From Ideonella sp. (GTDB taxonomy: Bacteria > Pseudomonadota > Gammaproteobacteria > Burkholderiales > Burkholderiaceae_C), in the NCBI GenBank assembly GCA_016721465.1, contig JADKIA010000028.1, forward strand, positions 62,001-126,000: 64,000 bases of DNA, read 5' to 3'. Both the position numbers and the translations under genes were made by a program. This document shows positions 51,554-60,347 of the stretch, in pieces. Positions within the stretch are counted from its first letter, which is position 1, and each line of letters starts with the position of its first letter. The notes below the pieces were generated by a model that was given only the letters and a program-made list of their open reading frames with translations, searched no databases and had not been told where the DNA came from.

Positions 51554-53679
51554 GACATGCCCATCGCCGCGCAGCGGCCACCCGTTCAATCGGCCTGCTG
51601 GCCGCCGTGGCAATGGCCTTGGGGGTTGCGACTGCCCAGGCACGGGTCACGCGCATCGTCATCGACGAGATCCTGCCGATGCCCGCCGCCGCAGGCGCGC
51701 CCGGTGGCTCGCCGATCTATGAGCAGGTGGCTGGCCGCGCCTTCGGGGAGTTGGACCCCAAGCGGCCGGGCAACGCGCTGATCCAGGACATCGACATGGC
51801 CAAGGATGCGGATGGCTTGGTGCGCTACGTGGCCAGCTTCGTGATCTATAAGCCGCTGAACACTGCGCAGGCCAGCGGCCTGCTTTGGCACGACGTGCCC
51901 AACCGCGGTCGAGTGTTCCCGATGGCCGCGCCCGAGCGCGCGGCGGGCGATGTGCTGCTGGCCAGCGCCTGGCAGGGCGACAACGCGGGCGCCACCTCGG
52001 TGCGCGCCACGGCGTCGGTGGCCGGCCTGCAATGGCTCAAGCTGCCGGTGGCGCGCGGCCCCAACGGCGCCACGGTCTCCGGCGAGGTGATGGGCCGCAT
52101 CGTCAACCGCAGTGGCCTCGACTCGCAGCCGCTGCTGGTGCAGACCAACCCCGTGCCCTATCTGCCCGCAAGCCTGGACACGCGCAAGGCGCGCCTGGTC
52201 ACGCGCGACGGCGAGACGCAAAGCGGCGAGGTCCTCAACGAGCGCGTGGTGCCATCCGATGCATGGGCCTGGGCGCGCTGCGACGCCAAGACGCCGTTCC
52301 CCGGCACGCCGGACCCCACGCAGATCTGCCTGAAGGCCGGCTTCGATCCCAAGCGGCTGGTGCAGGTTGTCTACACCGCTGCCGATCCCTACGTGTTGGG
52401 CGTTGGCTTCGCCGCCTGGCGCGACGTGGGGCTGTTCTTCAAGACCGCCCAGGCGGACGATGCCGGCACGCCCAACCCGGTGGCGGGGATGGTGAAACAC
52501 AGCATTGCGCGCGGCGTGTCGCAGTCGGGCAACTTTCTGCGTGGCTGGCTGCACCTGGGCTTCAACGAGGCCGAGGGCGGCGGGCGGGTGCACGATGGCC
52601 TGTGGCCCATCATCGCCGGGCGGCGCATTGCGCTGAATTTCCGCTGGGCGCAGCCCGACGGCGTGCTGGAGTTGTACCAGGCCGGCAGCGAAGGCCCGCA
52701 ATGGTGGCTGCCCCATCCCGACCCGGTGCGCGGCCTGCCCGCCGCCGGTATCCTGGATCGTTGCCTGGCCAGCAAGACCTGCCCGAAGATCATCGAGCAC
52801 TTCGGCTCGGCCGAGGTCTGGGCGCTGAAGCTCACCCCCGAATGGGTGGGCACCGATGGCCAGGTCGATCTGCCCTTGCCGGACTTCGTGCGCCGCTACT
52901 ACATCGCCAGCTCCAACCACGGTGGCGGCGCCGGCGGTTTCGACACCAGCCTGCCCGGCGTGGGCCTGCCGCGCAGCGGCGCCATGTGCCCGGGCAACAA
53001 CTTCGGCGTTGGGGTGCTGCCGGCCAACCCAGTGCCGCACACCGAGACGGTGAACGCGCTGCGTCTGCACTTCCGCCGGTGGGTGAGCGATGGCGCGCCG
53101 CCACCGCCCAGCCGCTACCCGACGCTGGCGCAGGGCCAACTGGCCGTGGCGAGCAAGGCTGCGCTGGGCTACCCGGCGCTGCCCGGCTTGCGGCCCACGT
53201 TGCCCGAGCCCGACTTCATCATGCCGGTGCACGACCACGACTGGGGTGAGCGGTTCAATGCGCTCGATGTGTCCGGCGTGCCGACCAAGGCGGTGCCGGG
53301 CATCAAGCGTGTGGTGCGCATGCTGGCGCCGAAGGTGGACGCCGATGGCAATGAGCTGGGCGGCGTGCCCGTCGTGCTGCTCGATGCGCCGCTGGGCACC
53401 TACCTGGGCTGGAACGTCACCGCCGACGGCGACAAGCCCTTCCACGCCGGGCAGATCTGCAACTACGTGGGCGGCATGGTGCCCTTTGCACGCACCGAAG
53501 CGCAGCGCAAGACGACCGCTGACACGCGCCGGTCGCTGGAAGAACGCTACCGCGACCACGCCGGCTACGTGGAGGCGGTGCGCCGCGGCGCGGCCCGTGC
53601 AATGAAGGAAGGCTTTCTGCTGGAGGCCGACGCGCAGCGCTTGATCGAGGCTGCCGAGGCCAGCAAGGTGCTGCAGTAG
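51550..53679 (+). CDS. Secreted alpha/beta hydrolase-domain protein (Abhydrolase_10 type)
   Basis: This large exported protein has 709 residues with a signal peptide ending VATAQA. It belongs to a family of periplasmic hydrolase-domain proteins common in sterol-, terpene- and aromatic-degrading proteobacteria. The nucleophile elbow is RGVSQSGNFLRGWLHLGFNE. Family-typical stretches are LLWHDVPNRGRVFP, YRDHAGYVEAVRRGA and MPVHDHDWGERFNALD, with His and Asp candidates. It overlaps the acyl-CoA dehydrogenase by ATGA and so belongs to the same operon. It may release the acid that the cytoplasmic enzymes then degrade after uptake and CoA activation. The substrate is unknown. Confidence 0.8.
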   Translation: MRHAHRRAAATRSIGLLAAVAMALGVATAQARVTRIVIDEILPMPAAAGAPGGSPIYEQVAGRAFGELDPKRPGNALIQDIDMAKDADGLVRYVASFVIYKPLNTAQASGLLWHDVPNRGRVFPMAAPERAAGDVLLASAWQGDNAGATSVRATASVAGLQWLKLPVARGPNGATVSGEVMGRIVNRSGLDSQPLLVQTNPVPYLPASLDTRKARLVTRDGETQSGEVLNERVVPSDAWAWARCDAKTPFPGTPDPTQICLKAGFDPKRLVQVVYTAADPYVLGVGFAAWRDVGLFFKTAQADDAGTPNPVAGMVKHSIARGVSQSGNFLRGWLHLGFNEAEGGGRVHDGLWPIIAGRRIALNFRWAQPDGVLELYQAGSEGPQWWLPHPDPVRGLPAAGILDRCLASKTCPKIIEHFGSAEVWALKLTPEWVGTDGQVDLPLPDFVRRYYIASSNHGGGAGGFDTSLPGVGLPRSGAMCPGNNFGVGVLPANPVPHTETVNALRLHFRRWVSDGAPPPPSRYPTLAQGQLAVASKAALGYPALPGLRPTLPEPDFIMPVHDHDWGERFNALDVSGVPTKAVPGIKRVVRMLAPKVDADGNELGGVPVVLLDAPLGTYLGWNVTADGDKPFHAGQICNYVGGMVPFARTEAQRKTTADTRRSLEERYRDHAGYVEAVRRGAARAMKEGFLLEADAQRLIEAAEASKVLQ

Positions 53680-53710
53680 GTCTGGCCGCAGCACCTCGCT
53701 GCGCGCTTGC

Positions 53711-54514
53711 TCAGCGGTCCTTGAAATCCGGCGCGCGCTTGTCGAGGAAGGCGTTCACGGCTTCGAGGTGGTCGTCGGTGTGGTGCGCCAGCGCCTGGTA
53801 GGCGGCCGACAGCTCCAGCAGCGAATCCAGCCGCATGTGCTGGCCTTCGCGCAGCAGGCGCTTGGTCAGGCGCAGCGCGTGCGAGGCGTTGCCGGCGATG
53901 CGCTGTGCCAGGGCCTGGGCATGGGCGACCAGCTGATCAGCCGGCACTATCTCGGCCACCAAGCCGTATTCCAACGCCTTGGCGGCGTCGATCATGTCGC
54001 CGGTGAAGGCCATCAGGCTGGCGCGCGGCAGGCCGATCACGCGCGGCAGCAGCCACGCGCCGCCGTCGCCCGGCACGATGCCCACCTTGACGAAGCTCTC
54101 GGCGAACAGCGCCTTGTCGGAGGCGATGCGGATGTCGCACATGCAGGCCAGGTCCAGGCCCGCGCCAATGGCCGGGCCGTTGACGGCGGCGATGATGGGC
54201 ACGTCCAGTTCGTACAGGGCCAGCGGGATGCGCTGGATCGTGTCGCGGTAGCTGTCGCGCACCTCGTACGGCGTGCCGGCGAAGATGCCACCGCGCTCGC
54301 GCATGTCCTTGACGTTGCCGCCAGCGCAGAAGGCGCTGCCAACGCCCGTGAGCACCAGGGCCTTGATCGTGCGGTCGCGCCGCACCAGCTGGCACAAGCT
54401 GACGATCTCCTCCATCTGGCCCGGCTCCGTCAGGGCGTTGCGCGTCTCGGGCCGGTTCAGGCGGACGGTGAGGACGGCGCCATCGCGCTCGATGACCAGG
54501 AAGGGGCTGCTCAT
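53711..54514 (-). CDS. Enoyl-CoA hydratase/isomerase (crotonase family)
   Basis: This is a crotonase-fold enzyme of 267 residues that hydrates or isomerises enoyl-CoA. Family marks are LNRPETRNALTEPGQ, SAFCAGGNVKDM (CoA-binding), AAVNGPAIGAGLDLA (oxyanion hole) and VGIVPGDGGAWLLPR, where Asp replaces the second Glu of classical hydratases. The variant suggests isomerase or other crotonase chemistry rather than simple hydration. It is the last gene of the leftward run; the next upstream gene is an acyl-CoA dehydrogenase 13 bases away. It converges with the hydrolase gene. Confidence 0.9.
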   Translation of the reverse strand: MSSPFLVIERDGAVLTVRLNRPETRNALTEPGQMEEIVSLCQLVRRDRTIKALVLTGVGSAFCAGGNVKDMRERGGIFAGTPYEVRDSYRDTIQRIPLALYELDVPIIAAVNGPAIGAGLDLACMCDIRIASDKALFAESFVKVGIVPGDGGAWLLPRVIGLPRASLMAFTGDMIDAAKALEYGLVAEIVPADQLVAHAQALAQRIAGNASHALRLTKRLLREGQHMRLDSLLELSAAYQALAHHTDDHLEAVNAFLDKRAPDFKDR

Positions 54515-54527
54515 GGCGACTCTCTTT

Positions 54528-55586
54528 TCAGACGTTGGCAGGCAGTTGCAGCTGCCCGGAGGTGATGGCTGGCCACAGGCTGGCGGCGCCGCCCGCGCAC
54601 ACCGCCCGTCCCAGACGCTGCGACCACTGCGTGGCATTGCCGAACTCACTGCGCCAGGACCACAGGCGCCGGGTGGACAGGTGCAGCGCGTGCTCGTGCG
54701 TGAAGCCGATGGCGCCGTGCACGGTGTGGGCGATGCTGGCGGCCAGGCCGCAGGCCTCGGCACTGCACACCTTGGCCGCGGCGATGGGCAGGGCCGCGAA
54801 GCCGCCCGCGCCGTCGAGCGACTCGGCGAACGCGCATTCGGCGGCCACGGTGGCCGCGCCGCTGTGCTCGGACAGCACGGCAATCTGGTGCTGGATGGCC
54901 TGGAAGGACCCGATGGGTTTGCCGAACTGCACGCGCTCGGTGGCGTAGCGGCTGGTGAGCTCGAGCACGCACTGCAGGGCGCCGGCGATCTGGGCGCTGC
55001 GCAGCATGGCGCCGCCGAACTGCAGCACCTGCGCGGGCATGCCGGCGGGCAACGCGGCGGTGGCCATTGGCACGACGCCTTCGAAATGCAGGTCGTCGCG
55101 CGGCTCGCCGGCGGTGTTCAGCCTGGGTTCGCAGCGGGCCGAGGTCCGCTCCAACAGCACCAGCAAGGGCTCGGTGCCGGCCACCACGGCCACCACCTGG
55201 TTCACATGCCGACCCCAGGGCAGGTCACGCACGGTGCCGGTGATGCGGCCGTTGTACAAGCTCAGGTCGCCGCCGGCGGCCAGGCCCAGTGGCGCGTTGA
55301 TCGCCTGCAGCCCGCACTGGCCCAGCAGCGCATTGGCCAGCAGCGTTTCGGGCAAGGGCAGCGGCAGGTTGTGGCGGCCGCAGGCCTGCACCACGACGAA
55401 CAGGTCGGCCCAGCTGGCCCCCGCACCGCCCAGGGCCTCGGGCGCGGCGGCCACGGCAAAGCCGGAGTCCTCCAGCGCGGCCCACAGCTCGGTGGGCCAA
55501 GAGCCGCCTTCGCAGGCCCGCAGCAGCTCGGGGGTGACGGTGTCGGACAGCAGCCGGGAGATGGTGGATTCGAAGATTTCGCGCAT
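54528..55586 (-). CDS. Acyl-CoA dehydrogenase, small-type subunit
   Basis: This is a 352-residue acyl-CoA dehydrogenase-fold protein starting MREIFESTISRLLSDTVTPELL. The N-terminal helical and middle beta domains are shortened (no clear TEP-type FAD motif). The C-terminal bundle is typical: TSRYATERVQFGKPIGSFQAIQHQ, VHGAIGFTHEHALHLSTRRLWSW. Proteins of this kind pair with a full-length dehydrogenase, as in the heterotetrameric FadE/ChsE enzymes of sterol side-chain degradation. The adjacent gene 15 bases upstream encodes such a partner. Heteromer formation is therefore likely but inferred. Confidence 0.88.
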   Translation of the reverse strand: MREIFESTISRLLSDTVTPELLRACEGGSWPTELWAALEDSGFAVAAAPEALGGAGASWADLFVVVQACGRHNLPLPLPETLLANALLGQCGLQAINAPLGLAAGGDLSLYNGRITGTVRDLPWGRHVNQVVAVVAGTEPLLVLLERTSARCEPRLNTAGEPRDDLHFEGVVPMATAALPAGMPAQVLQFGGAMLRSAQIAGALQCVLELTSRYATERVQFGKPIGSFQAIQHQIAVLSEHSGAATVAAECAFAESLDGAGGFAALPIAAAKVCSAEACGLAASIAHTVHGAIGFTHEHALHLSTRRLWSWRSEFGNATQWSQRLGRAVCAGGAASLWPAITSGQLQLPANV

Positions 55587-55601
55587 GGTGTGGGCCCAAT
55601 C

Positions 55602-56753
55602 TCAGCGCAGGCCGAGGCCGCGCGCGATGATGCCGCGCAGGATCTCGCGCGTGCCGCCGCGCAACGAGAACGAGGGCGCCATCTGGGTCAGGTAAGCCAG
55701 CACCTGGGTGTGGTCGCTGCCGCCCCCCACGCTGGGCAGCTGATCCAGCAGCAGCTGCGCCAGCTCGGGGATGTCCTGCTCGAAGATCGAGCCCAGGTCC
55801 TTGACGCACGAGGCCGCCCAGGCCGGGTTGCGCCCCGCCGCGAGTTCGGCCGTGACCGACAGCGACATCTGCCGCAGTGTGAACAGGCGCGCCGTGAGGC
55901 GGCCGACCTCACGCGCCTGCAACGCGTCAGGCTGGCGGCCGATGGCATCGATCAGGGTGTGCAGCAAGGCGATGCTGCTCAGGAAGCGCTCGGGCCCGCT
56001 GCGCTCGAAGGCCAGCTCGGCGGTCACCTGCTCCCAGCCCTGGCCTTCGTTGCCCACCAAGGCGTCGGGCCCCAACCGCACGTTGTCGAAGTAGACCTCG
56101 TTGAAGTGCTCGCCACCGGCCAGGTCGCGGATCGGGCGGATGCTCACGCCGGGCGCTTTGAGATCGACGATGAATTGCGACATGCCTTCGTGGCGGGCGG
56201 CGGTCTTCTCGCCGGTGCGCACCAGCGCGATCATGAAGTGCGAGTAGTGCGCGTTGGTGGTCCACAGCTTGTGGCCGTTGAGCCGCCAGCCGTCACCGCT
56301 GCGCTCGGCCTTGCTGCGGATGGACGCCAGGTCCGAGCCCGAGCCAGGCTCGCTCATGCCGATGCAGAAGTACTGCTCGCCGCGGCAGATCGCGGGCAGG
56401 TGCTTCTCGCGCTGGGCTTCGGTGCCGTAGCGCAGGATCAGCGGGCCGCTTTGCCGGTCGGCGATCCAGTGCGCGGACACCGGCGCGCCGGAGGCCAGCA
56501 ATTCCTCGATCACCACATAGCGGGCAAACGGGCCGGCCTCCTGGCCGCCATAGCGCTTGGGCAGGGCCATGCCCAGCCAGCCGCGCCGGCCCAGCTCGCG
56601 GCTGAAGGCCGGGTCGGCACCCATCCACGAATCGGCCTTGCGCAGCGGCGGGCGGTGTTGGAGCGCGTCGGCGAGGAAGGCGCGCACCTGGGCGCGCAGG
56701 GCCTCAGCCTCGGCGGGGACGCGGTGGTGACGGAAAGTCGCAGGCATGGTCAT
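55602..56753 (-). CDS. Acyl-CoA dehydrogenase, catalytic-type subunit
   Basis: This is a 383-residue acyl-CoA dehydrogenase with the standard FAD motifs: CIGMSEPGSGSDLASI, LNGHKLWTTNAHYSHFM and FDNVRLGPDALVGNEGQGW. The C-terminal end is SLRGGTREILRGIIARGLGLR, with the catalytic-Glu region TREI. AFERSGPERFLSS in the third domain is common in the ChsE/FadE-like alpha subunits. Two start codons (MTMPATF) are close; the first is used. It is probably the catalytic partner of the shorter dehydrogenase immediately downstream. It is divergent from the PEP-mutase-family gene. Confidence 0.92.
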   Translation of the reverse strand: MTMPATFRHHRVPAEAEALRAQVRAFLADALQHRPPLRKADSWMGADPAFSRELGRRGWLGMALPKRYGGQEAGPFARYVVIEELLASGAPVSAHWIADRQSGPLILRYGTEAQREKHLPAICRGEQYFCIGMSEPGSGSDLASIRSKAERSGDGWRLNGHKLWTTNAHYSHFMIALVRTGEKTAARHEGMSQFIVDLKAPGVSIRPIRDLAGGEHFNEVYFDNVRLGPDALVGNEGQGWEQVTAELAFERSGPERFLSSIALLHTLIDAIGRQPDALQAREVGRLTARLFTLRQMSLSVTAELAAGRNPAWAASCVKDLGSIFEQDIPELAQLLLDQLPSVGGGSDHTQVLAYLTQMAPSFSLRGGTREILRGIIARGLGLR

Positions 56754-56889
56754 GGCGTTCGACCGGGCCGATTCTGCCTGCGCCCGCCGCCGGCAAGCCC
56801 TGGCGCAGATGGCCTGGCCAAGGCATCGCGATGGGCCCACGGTGTGCGACGATTCGCGCACGCGACAAGCTGCCCAAAGGACGACCGCC

Positions 56890-57741
56890 ATGACCCGACC
56901 CCGCCCCAGCATTGCAGACAAGCGTCGGCGCTTCGCTGAGTTGCACCGGCAAGGCTGCTTCGTGATCCCCAACCCCTGGGACATCGGCAGCGCACGCTGG
57001 CTGCAGGGCCTGGGCTTCGCCGCACTGGCCTCCACCAGTTCGGGCATGGCGTGGTCGCTGGGGCAGGCCGACAACCACATTGGCCGCGACCAGGCGCTGG
57101 CGCACTTGCAGGCGTTGGTCGAAGCCACCGACGTGCCGGTGAATGCCGACTTCGAGAATGGCTTTGCTGCCGACGCCAATGGCGTGGCCGAGAGCGTGCG
57201 GCTGGCGGTGGCCACGGGCGTGGCCGGCCTGTCGATCGAGGACTCCTCCGGTGATGCAGAGCGGCCCTTGTTCTCTCGGGACGAAGCGGCCGACCGGATT
57301 CGCGCAGCGCGCGCCGCCATCGACCAGGCCGGGGGCGACGCGTTGCTGGTCGGCCGCGCCGAATGCTTCCTGCTCGGCCAGCCCGACCTGGCCGAGACCA
57401 TCCGGCGCCTGCAGGCCTATGCCGAGGCCGGCGCCGATGTGCTGTATGCGCCGGGCATCAAGACCCGCGAGCAGATCACTGCGGTGGTGGCCGCCGTGGC
57501 GCCCAAGCCGGTGAACCTGCTGGTGGGCAGCGACATGGGGCTTTCGGTGGCGGACATCGCGGCGCTGGGCGTGCGTCGCATCAGTGTGGGCGGGGCAATG
57601 GCACGTGCGGCCTGGGCGGGGTTCCAACGCGCCGCCAAGGGCCTGATCGAGCAGGGTCGCTTCGATGGCTTTGCCGGCGCGGCCTCCGGTGCCGAGCTCA
57701 ATGCGTTCTTCATCGGGGACGCGGCGGCACGTGCAGAATGA
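56890..57741 (+). CDS. Isocitrate lyase/PEP mutase family protein
   Basis: This is a 283-residue alpha/beta-barrel lyase of the PEP mutase superfamily. FVIPNPWDIGSARWLQ, PVNADFENGFAA (metal-binding Asp) and GLSIEDSSGDAERPLF (Glu-Asp) are the motifs seen, plus GADVLYAPGIKTREQI. The usual Lys-Lys-Cys-Gly catalytic loop of true isocitrate lyase is absent, so this belongs to the oxaloacetate hydrolase/phosphonopyruvate-like side group. The substrate is uncertain; methylisocitrate-like lyases are possible. AAGGA precedes the ATG. A strong terminator follows at once and then the integration site. Confidence 0.88.
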   Translation: MTRPRPSIADKRRRFAELHRQGCFVIPNPWDIGSARWLQGLGFAALASTSSGMAWSLGQADNHIGRDQALAHLQALVEATDVPVNADFENGFAADANGVAESVRLAVATGVAGLSIEDSSGDAERPLFSRDEAADRIRAARAAIDQAGGDALLVGRAECFLLGQPDLAETIRRLQAYAEAGADVLYAPGIKTREQITAVVAAVAPKPVNLLVGSDMGLSVADIAALGVRRISVGGAMARAAWAGFQRAAKGLIEQGRFDGFAGAASGAELNAFFIGDAAARAE

Positions 57742-57744
57742 AAA

Positions 57745-57770
57745 AAGGGCTCAGCACGCGCTGAGCCCTT
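57745..57770. terminator. Strong bidirectional terminator
   Basis: AAGGGCTCAGC / GCTGAGCCCTT is a perfect 11-base stem with the 4-base loop ACGC. It is flanked by six A on the left and T-rich sequence on the right, so it can terminate transcription from both sides. It lies just before the tRNA fragment and marks the last chromosomal feature before the element. Confidence 0.88.
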
Positions 57771-57778
57771 CTTGCATT

Positions 57779-57824
57779 TGGTGCCCGAGACCGGATTCGA
57801 ACTGGTGACCTTCGCATTACGAAT
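57779..57824 (-). other. Integration site: displaced 3' half of tRNA-Thr(CGU)
   Basis: On the minus strand this reads the anticodon loop TTCGTAA (anticodon CGT), the anticodon 3' stem TGCGA, the variable loop, the T arm with TTCGAAT, the acceptor strand CTCGGGC and ACCA. No D arm or matching 5' acceptor strand (GCCCGAG) follows. Pairing breaks inside the anticodon stem, as for tyrosine-integrase crossover in the anticodon loop. The T stem has one A-C mismatch. It is therefore the displaced att copy, with the element to the right. Confidence 0.8.
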
Positions 57825-57912
57825 TCGACGAAACTGGGGTTTGTCAGTGTTTCGGCGTGTTGATCTGGTCGGTCTGTTACTGTTGAATCAACAGCTTAGA
57901 AGTTATTCCACG

Positions 57913-57942
57913 TTGACGCGCGTTGAGTCGAATGGATAGACT
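57913..57942 (+). promoter_or_regulatory. Candidate integrase promoter with downstream direct repeats
   Basis: TTGACG and TAGACT are separated by 18 bases, matching 5 of 6 and 4 of 6 consensus bases. Just downstream, GAGTACAG occurs twice (57,945-57,952 and 57,956-57,963). These could be arm-type or regulatory sites of the integrase. The call rests on sequence pattern only. Confidence 0.4.
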
Positions 57943-57983
57943 GTGAGTACAGGGCGAGTACAGAGTCCTGAAGGCAGGCCCCC

Positions 57984-59350
57984 ATGTCCACAGACAGCAC
58001 CCGTTTCGAGTTCACCCGCGCCAGCGTGGAGCGCGCCATTTGCGAGGCCGGAAAGTCCCAAGCGCTCTACTGGGATGCGAAGCAACCGGGGCTTGGCCTG
58101 CGGGTAGCGGCAGGGGGAAAGCGGACGTTCTTTTTTCAGGCCCGGCTGGGTGCCGATGTCGTGCGGATGACCATCGGCCCAGCATCGATGCCCATTCGTG
58201 TACCGAGGGACAAGAAGGGCAACCCGATGGGCCCGGGTGCGGATGGCGAGGCGCTGCGCTTGATGGCGCTGGTGAAGGCGGGCACCGATCCACGCAGGGT
58301 CCGCGATGACGCCATCGCCAAGGCGGCCGACGACAGGGCCGCTGCGACTGAACTTCGCGCCCGCGAATCGGTGACCGTGGGCGATGCATGGGCCGACTAC
58401 GTGACCGCACGGAGCCCACGATGGAAGCCGCGCACCCTGTTGGATCACCAGCGCCTCGCTGCACTTGGCGGCGAAGTTCGAAAGCGTGGGCGGGGGTTGA
58501 CGGTGGCCGGGCCCCTGGCGGCGCTGATGCCGTTGCGGCTGGCCGATCTGAACGCCGACCATCTGGCCTCGCGATGGCTTGAGGAAGCGGCAGAGCGGCC
58601 GAGCAACGCGTGGCGCACGCCTTCCGCTTGGTGCGTGGCTTCATCCGCTGGGCCGGTGAGCACGCCGAGTTCAGGCGCTGATTTCCCCGGATGCATACCG
58701 ATCCAAGTTGGTGGCCGAGGCCGTGCCCAGAAGTCACGCGCAAGGAGGGTGACTGTCTGCAGCGCGAGCAATTGCCGGCCTGGTTCAAAGCCGTGCGCGA
58801 GCTGGCCAGCCCGGTGCAGTCCGCCTACCTGCAGGCCCTGGTGCTCACCGGCGCTCGACGCGAGGAAATGGCCTCCCTGCGCTGGGAGGATGTCGATTTT
58901 CAGTGGGGCAGCCTTGGCATCGCCGACAAGATCGAAGGGCAGCGTGTGATTCCGCTGACGCCCTACGTGTCGCATCTCCTGGCCGGTCTGCCGCGCCGCA
59001 ATGCTTGGGTCTTTAGCAGCCCCACAGCGGCTGATGGGCGACTGAAAGAGCCGCGTATGCCACATGATCGGGCGCTGAAGGCTGCCGGCCTGCCGCATGT
59101 CACCATTCACGGTCTGCGCCGCTCATTCGGCACGTTGTGCGAGTGGGTGGAAATGCCCAGCGGCATTGCGGCGCAAATCATGGGCCACAAGCCCTCAGCT
59201 CTTGCTGAGAAGCACTACAGGCGCCGTCCGCTTGATCTGCTGCGGTTGTGGCACACCAAGGCGGAGGCGTGGATTCTGGAGCAAGCCGGCGTGCAGTTCG
59301 TCGGAGCGGCTTCAGCAAAGCCCGGCGTGCGCTTGATCGCCAGCGCCTGA
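57984..59350 (+). pseudogene. int: Tyrosine-recombinase integrase, frameshifted
   Basis: This is a site-specific integrase of the phage P4/CP4-57 type, which would insert the element into the tRNA. The N-terminal arm-binding part opens MSTDSTRFEFTRASVERAI. The core-binding part and catalytic domain are in other frames. About three shifts are needed: near 58,605 (frame 3 to 2), 58,678 (CC to C) and 58,740 (GG to GGG). The catalytic residues survive in the last segment: Arg in LTGARREEMASLRW, His-x-x-Arg in HGLRRSFG, His in MGHK and Tyr in EKHYRRR. Intact length would be about 455 residues. Either the gene is decayed or the read has indel errors. Confidence 0.85.
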
Positions 59351-59453
59351 GTTTTCGCCCCAGCTCAGGCCCGGCCGCAAACCGGGCTGAAAGCCGCGAT
59401 CCCCCGACGCGGCCCGCTGGGGCACCTACTGTTCGGGGAGCATCGGGGGATGC

Positions 59454-60347
59454 ATGGCAGGAAGTATCACGGGCAGCTTGGAGCGCACTGGGCCGGATTG
59501 GTCGCTTTGGCTCGCGCTGCCCAAGGTGAAGGTGTGGCAAGCCGTGGCGTTGAGCCTGGACCTTGACCCTGACGCGATGACGCCAGAGCCTCACAACTGG
59601 ATGGCCGGGCCAAATGTTCGAATCTGCTTTGCAGCCAATTCCTTCGGCAACCGTGCTCAAGCCGTTGAGTTTGACAAGCGACAGCGAATCGCAGCGGCAA
59701 ACCTTGGCGGAGACGACCGCGCAGAGGCGCCGCTGAGTGACTTTCTCGACGTGGCAGCGAGGCATGGGTGGCGCGTGCCCACGGCATTGCAGCCGGCATT
59801 TGAGCTGCGCCTGCAGATCGCTGAAGCGGCCACCCCAGACGAAATGCGCCTTTACGCACTGCGAGAGCGCGTGAACCTGTTCGAACTGGCCTGCCTGCTG
59901 CATGGCGCAAGCCCAGAGCGTGTCTCCAATCTTGCCTGGCAAGGCGTTTCGGCCCATGACTCCGAAGTGAGCGGCCAGCACGAAAGCCCATCGCCGGAGA
60001 AGGTGCGTGCCCTGATGGATGCGACACCAGAAGCGATCCTTGGGACCCGCATCGGTGGCACTCTCAAGGCGCTTCGCATTGCCGCTGGTTCAGGCGGAAT
60101 GAACGCTACTGTGACGCTGGACATGGCGGGGCGCCTTGCGCGCGGCTTGGGGTTGGCACTCCCCGAGGCCATGGCACCAGTCCGCGCAGCCGTGGCGCAA
60201 GGCGGGCGCTCGCCCGGCAAGGTTCTGCATTTGCCGGCAGGCACGACGCATGTGCGCTTTGGCGATCTGGCGCAACTGATCGCCGATGCGCTGTGGCCGG
60301 ACCAAGGCCGGACGATGAACGATTCCACTATGCCGGTGCACGGCCTG
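59454..60347 (+). pseudogene. Element gene of unknown function, 5' part, split by IS5-family copy
   Basis: About 298 codons of a hypothetical protein common next to integrases of such elements (WSLWLALPKVKVWQAVALSLDLD near the start, in two segments). It has an alpha-helical composition with no recognised catalytic motif. LRERVNLFELACLLHGASP and LIADALWPDQ suggest DNA-linked or structural roles only loosely. The reading frame runs into the insertion sequence about 15 codons before its artificial stop at 60,392. Joining position 60,346 to 61,508 restores the frame: MPVHGL then NLGDDLQRAVDAG. This shows the two parts were one gene. Confidence 0.75.

Noticed and set aside
51586..53694. A 702-codon open frame antisense to the secreted hydrolase
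   Set aside because: It mirrors codon bias of the sense gene; no signal peptide or domain is visible.
54273..56939. An 888-codon open frame antisense to the crotonase and two acyl-CoA dehydrogenases
   Set aside because: The opposite strand encodes three complete, recognisable proteins. The antisense translation is His/Gln/Arg/Gly-rich without any family motif, a known artefact of high third-position GC.
57781..57850. Complete tRNA-Thr gene
   Set aside because: Only the 3' half is present; no D arm or 5' acceptor strand can be paired with CTCGGGC in the following 80 bases.
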